DNA of 10,527 nt. It comes from JAYEJW01 sp034716535 (lineage in GTDB: Bacteria; Pseudomonadota; Gammaproteobacteria; Chromatiales; Chromatiaceae). Under the pieces are notes generated by a model. The model made no database searches. It was not told the origin of the DNA and saw only the letters and a program-made list of their open reading frames with translations. The translations under genes and the position numbers were made by a program. Below, in pieces: positions 1 through 6,073 of the stretch. The DNA lies in assembly GCA_034716535.1 (NCBI GenBank), contig JAYEJW010000337.1:1-10527 (forward strand), given 5' to 3'. Every line of letters begins with the position of its first letter. Position 1 is the first letter of the stretch.

Positions 1-62
1 GCCCAGGTTTTGGTGCTCCGTTAGGAATTCATTCTTACTAGCAGCGACAACAAAACCTGGGC
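1..62. repeat. 12-bp perfect inverted repeat at the 5' edge of the kinase gene
   Basis: GCCCAGGTTTTG at 1-12 is the exact reverse complement of CAAAACCTGGGC at 51-62, with 38 bp between the arms. The left arm starts at the first base of the window, so the repeat may extend further out. The right arm lies in the open frame of the hybrid kinase just before its membrane segment, and the in-frame stop TAG (39-41) lies between the arms. It could be the end of a mobile element or a recombination site, or a chance hairpin. No transposase or target duplication is visible. Confidence 0.5.
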
Positions 63-71
63 TTCGGTATA

Positions 72-2123
72 TTGCTCACGATCATTGGAATATCTATCTT
101 TGCTTACGTTCTTTTTCAGAGGATTCAGAAGGAGAAGAGCAAAGCGGAAGCGGCAAGCAGGGCCAAGAGTGAATTTCTTGCCCGAATGAGCCACGAGATT
201 CGCACGCCTCTGAACGGCATCATCGGTGTCAGCGACTTGCTCAAGGCAAGCGGTCTCGGCAAGGAGGCAGGGGAATATGTCGACACGATCTCCGTCTCGG
301 GACAGACATTGCTGCGCCTGATCGAGGACATACTCGATATTTCCAAGATTGAGGCCGGCAAGGTCGAGATAGAAACCGCGGATTTCGATCTGCATTCGCT
401 CATCCATACGACAACCAAGATGCTAGCCCTCGAAGCGGAGTCGAAGAGGCTGACGCTTACGACCCATATCAGTCCGGCTACGCCATACTTGCTGTTGGGA
501 GACCCTCTGCACCTGCGCCAGATACTCATCAATCTGTTGGGCAATGCAGTCAAGTTCACGGAGCATGGCTCCGTGGACGTTCGCGTTCACCCCATCAGGG
601 ACTCGGGTGACCGTGCGCTCCTTCGTTTCGAGATCGTCGACACCGGCATCGGGATTCCTGAGAAGGCGCAGGCGCGCATCTTCGATAAGTTCGCTCAAGC
701 CGACGAGACCACGACGCGGCGTTTTGGCGGGACTGGGCTTGGCACATCGATCTCCAAGCAGTTGGTGGAGTTGATGGGCGGGCGGATCGGATTCCGGAGC
801 ACGCCATCGGTGGGAACAACCTTTTGGTTCGACATCGAGTTCGAGAAGCAATCGGAGCCGACGGACGAGTCAGGCAAGGGTGCCCTCAATGCCTGCCGAG
901 TGCTGCGCTTGAGCGGAACACCAAGGGCGCGGAGCGAGGCGGCCCGCTACATGAAGGGCTGGGAGGTTTCGTATCGGGAGGTGGCGACGCCGGAAGCAGC
1001 AGTCCAACAGCTGGTGGAAGCCAGCGAGCGTGCGTCACCCTTCGGTGTTTTGGTCGTGGATGGCGTCGGCGGTACGGATGGCGTCTGGGATCGGTTGCGC
1101 TCCTCTCTGCAGGAGGCGTCCATAGACGGTTTGAGCATCCTGCTCGTTCAGTCCGAGGATGAACTGGCATTATCGCCCGGAGAACCGCAGGACGGAGTCC
1201 ACATGCTGACTTGGCCGCTGGACAAGAGGCAGTTCTTCAACGCCTTGCACGCGTCACAAGTGACATCCTACCGGGACGATGGCGTTATCAATCTTGCAGA
1301 CCATTTCGGCAAGGGGCGCGCCGATCGGCGCAAGCTCAACGTGCTGGTGGGAGAGGATAGCCCGATCAATCAGATGGTTGTCCAGCGGTTGCTGGAGAAC
1401 GCCGGACATCAGTGCAGAATAGTCGGCAACGGCCAAGAGGTCCTTGAAGCCCTCGAGGCGGAACCCTTCGATGTGGTGGTCGTCGACATGCACATGCCCG
1501 TCATGGGTGGATTGGAAGCGTTCAAGGTGTACCGGTTTGCGAATGCCGACGAACAGGCCGTGCCGTTCGTCGTATTGACGGCAAACGCGACGGTGGAGGC
1601 GAAGCGAGATTGTGAAGAGGCGGGCATCAAGTTCTTTCTCACTAAGCCGTTTTCGTCGCTCCGACTTTTGGAGACGCTTGCAGAGGCCACCGGAGACATT
1701 GCCGCTTCTCTAGCCGTCAAAGCGAGCCATAGTGCCAGGTCGGGAGCGTCGAAGGACACGATCGACAAAGCGATTGTGCGGCAGATCGCCGAGCTTGGAG
1801 GCGATCAGGCCTTCTTGAGAAGGCTGCGGGACGGCTTCGAGATCGATTCCTCACGGACACTGCTCGCCATGACCACGGCCCTCGCGGACAAGGACTTTGT
1901 GCGATTTAAAGAGCATGCTCACGCACTCAAGGGCACCGCCGCGCAGCTCGGGTTGCTGCGTTTGTCGCAGAGGGCGGCGGACGTGGAACGCTTGCCAGTC
2001 GATGAGTTGGACCACCGTGGCCAAGCCTGGCTGGGTGAGATAACAAGCGACGTCACTGACGCGAAATCCGCGTTGGACAGCGAGCTACTCGGATCCAGCG
2101 CCACCTCACCGTCGCTGCACTAG
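72..2123 (+). CDS. RpfC-like hybrid sensor histidine kinase, probably lacking its N-terminal sensor
   Basis: Hybrid kinase that should pass phosphate His-Asp-His. In the 683-aa reading from TTG 72: one membrane segment (about residues 2-15), HisKA with H41 in SHEIRTPLNG, HATPase_c with the N box around N154-N158, DTGIGIP at 190-196 and GGTGLG at 219-224, a degenerate receiver-like segment (about 275-400), a canonical receiver (about 422-540; phospho-acceptor D472 in VVDMHMPVMGG, K525 in TKPF), and an Hpt domain with H617 in HALKG. The receiver and Hpt resemble Xanthomonas RpfC, and the neighbour is an rpfF-like gene converging on it, as in rpf loci. RpfC normally has about five N-terminal membrane segments; here TAG at 39-41 closes the frame, TTG 72 has no Shine-Dalgarno sequence, and no ATG precedes the catalytic part. 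Truncation, an upstream frameshift, or a separately encoded sensor are all possible. Confidence 0.85.
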   Translation: MLTIIGISIFAYVLFQRIQKEKSKAEAASRAKSEFLARMSHEIRTPLNGIIGVSDLLKASGLGKEAGEYVDTISVSGQTLLRLIEDILDISKIEAGKVEIETADFDLHSLIHTTTKMLALEAESKRLTLTTHISPATPYLLLGDPLHLRQILINLLGNAVKFTEHGSVDVRVHPIRDSGDRALLRFEIVDTGIGIPEKAQARIFDKFAQADETTTRRFGGTGLGTSISKQLVELMGGRIGFRSTPSVGTTFWFDIEFEKQSEPTDESGKGALNACRVLRLSGTPRARSEAARYMKGWEVSYREVATPEAAVQQLVEASERASPFGVLVVDGVGGTDGVWDRLRSSLQEASIDGLSILLVQSEDELALSPGEPQDGVHMLTWPLDKRQFFNALHASQVTSYRDDGVINLADHFGKGRADRRKLNVLVGEDSPINQMVVQRLLENAGHQCRIVGNGQEVLEALEAEPFDVVVVDMHMPVMGGLEAFKVYRFANADEQAVPFVVLTANATVEAKRDCEEAGIKFFLTKPFSSLRLLETLAEATGDIAASLAVKASHSARSGASKDTIDKAIVRQIAELGGDQAFLRRLRDGFEIDSSRTLLAMTTALADKDFVRFKEHAHALKGTAAQLGLLRLSQRAADVERLPVDELDHRGQAWLGEITSDVTDAKSALDSELLGSSATSPSLH

Positions 2124-2181
2124 TACTCCCGCGCGCCGCTCAACGATTGGAAGTCGAGGCTCCGCGGACGAATCACCGAAT

Positions 2182-2210
2182 AGGGGGCGTCGTTGGTCAG
2201 ACCACCCCCT
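2182..2210. terminator. imperfect hairpin just after the kinase gene
   Basis: AGGGGG (2182-2187) can pair with CCCCCT (2205-2210), and TGGT/ACCA pair inside around the loop CAG, leaving a 6-nt bulge on the 5' side. It sits about 60 bp after the kinase stop codon. No T tract follows, so intrinsic termination is uncertain. Confidence 0.35.
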
Positions 2211-2246
2211 GTATTGGTGCCGACTGCCGATCTTCGCGGATATCGG

Positions 2247-2284
2247 GCTGCCCGCCAAGTGCTACGACTCCTTTGGCGGGCAGC
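2247..2284. terminator. 12-bp perfect hairpin between convergent genes
   Basis: GCTGCCCGCCAA (2247-2258) is the exact reverse complement of TTGGCGGGCAGC (2273-2284), with a 14-nt loop. It lies between the convergent ends of the kinase gene and rpfF, where a bidirectional terminator is expected. There is no T run on either side, so it may instead be an mRNA 3'-end stabiliser or need a termination factor. Confidence 0.55.
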
Positions 2285-2308
2285 AGCGGATTGCGCCAGT
2301 CCGACGGG

Positions 2309-3226
2309 CTACCCGGCCAGCTGCTGCGCCACTTGGGGTAATGGTTGGCCTCCCCAGCGCCGTTCCTGGGCGCGGAGAAGGTACTCCATCCGCCGCAGGT
2401 TGGTGTCGGTCAGCTGCATGGCGGTGTCGACCCAGATATTGGTTATGTCGAGGAGCTCCTCGTAGGAGATGGGGTGCACCCGGTCGATGGCTTGCTGGAA
2501 CCCGTGATGGCCGGCGATACGGTAATTCTGTTGTTTGACGTAGTCCAGCACGGCACGCCGCCCCTCCCCATCCGGGGCCAAAACATCGATGAGGCCCAGC
2601 TCGTAAAGCTCCTCCGCAGCATACACCTTTCCACTGGTGATGATTCGCTTGGCTTGTCCTGGAGACAGCCTCCTGGCGAGAAAACTGTATGCGCCCATGC
2701 CGGGAAACATCCCGAAGAGGGACTCGGGGAAGCCGAACGTGGCTTGGCGCTCCGCAATCAGCACGTTGCCGCAGAGGGCGGCCTCGAATCCACCCCCAAG
2801 GGCTTGGCCCTGGACCAAAGAAATGGTGGTGAAGGGTAGGCCGTAGGCGATGGAGGAGGGATACAGGGTGTCGATGCAGGCCTTTGCATACTCGTAAAGC
2901 GTTGCCCGGTCCCTTCTGCGGATGACGTCGAGGAAGTGGGCCAGGTCTCCCCCGAGATTGAAGACCCCGGGAAGATCCGAAGCCAGCACCTGAAAGAGCA
3001 GACGATCGGGTCGTTCCCGTTCGAGCTCACTACGCGCCCTGTCTTCGATCGTTTTTTGTACGCGTGTAAGCTCACGAATGAGCTCCGGTGTCATACAGGG
3101 CCGCTCGGGATGGCCCATACTCGCCCATACGAGCTGATGCTCTCGATCGTATTGGACGCGCACGTAAGGGCTGCGGGGGAACCGTAGCTCGTTGGAAACA
3201 GGGGCATTGGTGCTTAGCGTTTTCAT
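2309..3226 (-). CDS. rpfF: DSF synthase RpfF-like crotonase (enoyl-CoA hydratase/isomerase family)
   Basis: Predicted cytoplasmic enzyme making a diffusible signal factor, a cis-2-unsaturated fatty acid; RpfF enzymes dehydrate 3-hydroxyacyl-ACP and also act as thioesterases. The 305-aa product (Xanthomonas RpfF is about 290 aa) has the crotonase oxyanion-hole signature VFNLGGDLA (88-96), GGGFEAAL with E148 (144-151), FPESLFGMFPGMGAYSF with E168, and IWVDTAMQL near the end. E148 and E168 are 20 residues apart, as are the two catalytic glutamates E141/E161 of Xanthomonas RpfF. ATG 3226 was chosen because AAGGAG (3238-3233) stands 6 nt before it; the longer frame to 3430 has no such support and encodes nothing crotonase-like. 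It converges on the RpfC-like kinase. No rpfB or rpfG is present in the window. RpfF assignment is strong against generic crotonases because of the PGMGAYSF and WVDTAMQL blocks. Confidence 0.9.
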   Translation of the reverse strand: MKTLSTNAPVSNELRFPRSPYVRVQYDREHQLVWASMGHPERPCMTPELIRELTRVQKTIEDRARSELERERPDRLLFQVLASDLPGVFNLGGDLAHFLDVIRRRDRATLYEYAKACIDTLYPSSIAYGLPFTTISLVQGQALGGGFEAALCGNVLIAERQATFGFPESLFGMFPGMGAYSFLARRLSPGQAKRIITSGKVYAAEELYELGLIDVLAPDGEGRRAVLDYVKQQNYRIAGHHGFQQAIDRVHPISYEELLDITNIWVDTAMQLTDTNLRRMEYLLRAQERRWGGQPLPQVAQQLAG

Positions 3227-3512
3227 TGGATTCTCCTTTGTTGCGGCTGTGCCGCTGACTTGCCGTACGTGACGTAGGTTGAATTTGCCCGTTGAGCGCA
3301 GAAACTCGTCAGATATCGACGTTCTTTTTTCGAATTGGCAATCTGTGCCGTTTCTTGTGTCAAAGAGCGTTAGCTCTCTACCTTTTACTGTATTTCGCTG
3401 GTGCCCTTTGGGCGCTTGGAAAATGTGCATTTTTGAGTTCAGTCAGCTCCCTCAGTCGCGTTTTGCAAACGGGTTCTCGTTTTAAACCTTGAAAGTGAAA
3501 AAACGACCCATC

Positions 3513-3530
3513 GTCGGCGTTAACGCCGAC
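3513..3530. promoter_or_regulatory. 18-bp perfect palindrome, operator or terminator core
   Basis: GTCGGCGTTAACGCCGAC is fully palindromic. It is flanked by an A-rich stretch on the left (GAAAAAACG, about 3498-3505) and a T-rich stretch on the right (CGTTTCTTCTT, about 3537-3547), as in a bidirectional terminator, though each flank is separated from the stem by several bases. It lies about 290 bp upstream of the rpfF start. A dimeric-regulator operator is the alternative. Confidence 0.4.
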
Positions 3531-3727
3531 ACCGGCCGTTTCTTCTTGACGGGATCCGTTGACAGCTTCCGGGAGCGTACAACCCGCTCGACTGTTGCTA
3601 ACGAGGGAGGCCGGTATCGGGGTTCGAGATTGTGAGACTGGGGCGGCCGGGGGCTCGAGTGAGCTATAAGGCTTCTTGGAAACGCGCAACGGTTCCGGAA
3701 CACTGCAGTGGTGTTTTAAACGGCTTC

Positions 3728-3759
3728 CAGGCACCTCGCGGACAGTCGCGCGGTGCCTG
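3728..3759. repeat. hairpin with 8 + 4 bp stem
   Basis: CAGGCACC pairs with GGTGCCTG; after one T/C mismatch CGCG pairs with CGCG around a 6-nt loop GACAGT. No T tract follows directly. It may belong to a structured RNA or a terminator of an unrecognised transcript. Confidence 0.4.
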
Positions 3760-3834
3760 CGCGGGTTTCTCTAGAAACGCAAACCGTTTTTGGTTGGTAT
3801 CCGAAAAACGCGGTTTCCCGATCCGATGCCCTCA

Positions 3835-3883
3835 TTTTCAGCCGCTTGGCGTGGCTGAAAACGGCGGCGCATCCCTGCGCCGC
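3835..3883. repeat. two tandem perfect hairpins downstream of the Pro-rich protein gene
   Basis: TTTTCAGCC (3835-3843) pairs with GGCTGAAAA (3853-3861), 9 bp with a 9-nt loop. Immediately beside it GCGGCGCA (3864-3871) pairs with TGCGCCGC (3876-3883), 8 bp with loop TCCC. They lie 38 bp beyond the stop of the minus-strand gene ending at 3921, where its transcript would end. In neither direction does a T run follow the GC-rich stem, so a factor-dependent or weak terminator is the most that can be said. Confidence 0.45.
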
Positions 3884-3920
3884 GGAAACGCCGAATGAAT
3901 CAACGTCCCGCTCATGGATA

Positions 3921-4565
3921 TTATTGGCGAGGCGACATCATGCCTCGAAACGGTTGTCCGGGGTGCGGACCATGGGCCGGCGGGTAGCCGTATACTGGAG
4001 GCCGGGCAAAGGCGGGTGGCGTCGGAGGCTGCATCATGGCAGCGGCCTGCCAGCGGGAGAAGGCGAAACAGGCGTCCTGTTGCTCTGGCGTCATCTGCTC
4101 GACGATATCGAAGATGCGCTTCTGCTCCTCTGGGCTTCCGGCGGGCATGGGCGGTGATGATGGCGGCTGCTTGATCTCCCGCGCCGGGTAGGGCGGCGGA
4201 GGCATCTCGACGCCGTGGATCTTCATCACCTCCTGCATCTCATCGTAGCTCAACCACTTGGGGGCTGCCGCCCAGGGGGGCGCCGCGGGCATGTCGAGGC
4301 CGTGGCTCGTCGCTTGTGCGCGCAGCTCCTCATAGCGTTTATTGAGTTCGGCAAGGCGGGCGGCTCTACGCTCCTCCAACGCCGCGAGGGCGGTCTGCGC
4401 CCGGTGGGCGGCAGCTTCGGCGGGCTGCGTGGCCGGCGGGACGTCGGCGGCCGACGTTTCCGCCGCTGTTTGACTCTCCTCGCCGAGTACCGGCCCATGC
4501 AGCAGCACGGCGATTGCTGCGGCGGCTATCTGCGTTGCGATTTTTGGCGCTGCGGTCGCGGTCAT
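3921..4565 (-). CDS. exported proline-rich protein of unknown function
   Basis: I do not recognise a family. The 214-aa product starts with a Sec-type signal peptide (hydrophobic about residues 9-27, probable cleavage near VLG-EE at 28-29). A charged helix follows (about 59-85, ALEERRAARLAELNKRYEEL), likely coiled coil, then a Pro-rich part with two copies of HG-[LV]-[DE]-MPxxPP (88-97 and 117-126), a helix EEQKRIFDIVEQMTPEQQ (147-163), and a tail rich in Pro, Met, Tyr, His and Gly. There is one Cys (C166). ATG 4565 was chosen over upstream frame-mates because AGGAG (4577-4573) lies 7 nt before it and the signal peptide begins there. The gene is 149 nt downstream of the response-regulator gene on the same strand, so it may be cotranscribed or an activated target. 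Periplasmic or cell-surface location is inferred. Confidence 0.75.
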   Translation of the reverse strand: MTATAAPKIATQIAAAAIAVLLHGPVLGEESQTAAETSAADVPPATQPAEAAAHRAQTALAALEERRAARLAELNKRYEELRAQATSHGLDMPAAPPWAAAPKWLSYDEMQEVMKIHGVEMPPPPYPAREIKQPPSSPPMPAGSPEEQKRIFDIVEQMTPEQQDACFAFSRWQAAAMMQPPTPPAFARPPVYGYPPAHGPHPGQPFRGMMSPRQ

Positions 4566-4669
4566 TGCATCTCTCCTCTTGTTGGTGGTGATAGTCGGGC
4601 GCACGCGGATTCTCTTTCTAGCTCCCTGGACTATGGTGGATCAGGCGTGGGTATTTTCGCTCTTCGCGT

Positions 4670-4693
4670 TGTCCCGAACAAAGCGTTCGGACA
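4670..4693. terminator. hairpin between the regulator gene and the Pro-rich protein gene
   Basis: On the minus strand TGTCCGAAC and GTTCGGGACA can form a 9-bp stem with a single-base bulge and a 5-nt loop GCTTT. It begins 22 nt after the regulator stop codon. No T run follows, so it could be an attenuator or an mRNA processing or stability element rather than a full terminator. Confidence 0.4.
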
Positions 4694-4714
4694 GATGTTT
4701 CTGCGACCATCGGA

Positions 4715-6070
4715 TTAGGGTGCCTCAGAAAGTCCGTAGCGGCGGATTAGGCGGTAGATGTTGCGCTCGCTCACGTCGAGTACCTCGGCGACCTTTGCGC
4801 GGTGGCCGGAGTGCTTGCTCAATTGCAGCCGAAGGTATTCCGCCTGAAGCTCTTCCAAGGTCGGGTCGTGATCGAAGCTGACGTTGACCTTGATGTTACT
4901 CTTGCTGCCGCTCGTGCCGAAGGCGAGGTGCTCGGGCCGGATACTGTTGGTGTCCCGGGAGAGGATGATGGCCCGCTCGACCACGTTCTTCAGCTCGCGC
5001 ACATTGCCCGGCCAGTCGTAGGCGGTCAGGCGGCGAATGGTTTCACTGGATATCCGCTTGTTGATGCGACGGGAAAAGTTGTGGTTCTGGATGAAGTGGG
5101 TCGCGAGGTAAGGGATGTCGTCCCGCCGCTCCCGCAATGGCGGCGTTTCGATGACGAAGGCGCTCAAGCGGTAGAAGAGGTCGGATCGGAACTCCCCGAC
5201 CCCGCTCATCGCCTCCAGATTCCGGTTGGTGGCGGCGACGACACGGATGTTGGCCTGCAGGTCCTTCGTTCCGCCCAGACGGCGAAAGACCCCGGTCTCC
5301 AGGACTCGTAGGAGCTTGGATTGAATGGTTGCATCGATCTCGCCGATCTCGTCCAGAAACAGGGTTCCCCCTTCAGCGCCCTCGATCAAGCCCCGCTTTT
5401 GTTTGTCTGCCCCGGTGAACGCGCCCCTCTCGTGGCCGAAGAGCTCGGATTCGAAGAGCTTCTCCTGCAGCGTGCAGCAGTCCACCGCGACGAAATTGCG
5501 CTTCACACGATCGCTGCTGTCGTGAATGGCCCGGGCGACGAGCTCCTTGCCTGACCCGCTCTCGCCCTGAATCAGGACCGTGATGTCGGACGGAGCCACG
5601 GCGGCGATGGTCTCCTTGACTCTAAGGAGCGGGGCGCTCACGCCGATCATGAAGTTGCCGGTACCCTCTTTCTCCTGCAGTCGCCGGCGGCAGAAGCGAT
5701 GGTCATGGCGTAGAGCGGCATCCTCCAGCGCTCGTTGTACGACGAGTGACAGCTCTTCCGGGCTGGCGGGCTTGAGCAGGTATTCGAAGGCGCCGGCCTT
5801 CATGGCAGAGACGGCGTTTCTCACGGAGCCGAAGGCGGTCAGCACGATCACCGGCTGGACCTTGACCAGCTCGGGGAGGCGTTCCAGGCTATCGCCATCC
5901 GGCAGTCTGACGTCGGTGATGATCAAGTGGGGCTCGCGGGTCGAGAGAAAGTCGTCCGCCTGCTCCCATCCCATCACGCCTGTTACATCGTACCCAACGC
6001 CCTGCAGCTGTCTAACCATCAGCCGGTTGAGTACCGGGTCGTCCTCGATGATGAGGATCTGTTGTTGCAC
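4715..6070 (-). CDS. NtrC-family sigma-54-dependent response regulator
   Basis: Cytoplasmic transcription activator that, once phosphorylated, hydrolyses ATP to open sigma-54 RNA polymerase complexes. The 451-aa protein has a receiver (1-120; D10/D11, phospho-acceptor D53 in IITDVRLPDGD, T78, K100), an AAA+ domain (about 139-370) with Walker A GESGSGKE (169-176), intact sigma-54-contacting loop GAFTGA (216-221), Walker B GGTLFLDE (234-241) and FRSDLFYRLS (294-303), and a Fis-type helix-turn-helix (about 405-446). All parts are complete and the length is typical. The start is GTG 6070, only 3 nt after the kinase stop, with GGAGGG (6083-6078) inside the end of the kinase gene, so translation is probably coupled. 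The partner is the upstream kinase. Plausible targets are the -24/-12 promoters at 8317 and 9490. I cannot tell which named NtrC subfamily it belongs to. Confidence 0.95.
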   Translation of the reverse strand: MQQQILIIEDDPVLNRLMVRQLQGVGYDVTGVMGWEQADDFLSTREPHLIITDVRLPDGDSLERLPELVKVQPVIVLTAFGSVRNAVSAMKAGAFEYLLKPASPEELSLVVQRALEDAALRHDHRFCRRRLQEKEGTGNFMIGVSAPLLRVKETIAAVAPSDITVLIQGESGSGKELVARAIHDSSDRVKRNFVAVDCCTLQEKLFESELFGHERGAFTGADKQKRGLIEGAEGGTLFLDEIGEIDATIQSKLLRVLETGVFRRLGGTKDLQANIRVVAATNRNLEAMSGVGEFRSDLFYRLSAFVIETPPLRERRDDIPYLATHFIQNHNFSRRINKRISSETIRRLTAYDWPGNVRELKNVVERAIILSRDTNSIRPEHLAFGTSGSKSNIKVNVSFDHDPTLEELQAEYLRLQLSKHSGHRAKVAEVLDVSERNIYRLIRRYGLSEAP

Positions 6071-6073
6071 GGA

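Larger units (their letters stand above)
3227..3920. other. 694-bp gene-free region with many palindromes
   Basis: No convincing gene on either strand: short open frames lack Shine-Dalgarno sequences and recognisable domains. The part next to rpfF (about 3227-3480) must hold the rpfF promoter and leader; a TTGACA-like -35 reads on the minus strand at 3363-3358, but I see no good -10. Beyond it are an 18-bp palindrome (3513-3530), a 10-bp palindrome CACTGCAGTG (3701-3710), and hairpins at 3728-3759, 3765-3778, 3835-3861 and 3864-3883. Such density is compatible with regulatory sites, a small RNA, or the remains of an older element. Confidence 0.6.

Noticed and set aside
1..62. Integron attC site
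   Set aside because: The arms lack RYYYAAC/GTTRRRY core sites at the ends; GTTAGGA at 20-26 fails the last position and there is no cassette layout.
3251..3264. GG-N10-GC on the minus strand ahead of rpfF as a sigma-54 promoter
   Set aside because: Only the GG/GC dinucleotides fit (CGGCAAG...GCGGC) and the start would fall almost on the Shine-Dalgarno sequence.
3227..3430. N-terminal extension of rpfF to 3430
   Set aside because: The extension lacks a Shine-Dalgarno sequence and family similarity, while ATG 3226 has AAGGAG 6 nt upstream.
3378..3734. 118-aa minus-strand open frame in the gene-free region
   Set aside because: No ribosome-binding site, no domain, and it overlaps several palindromes; probably chance.
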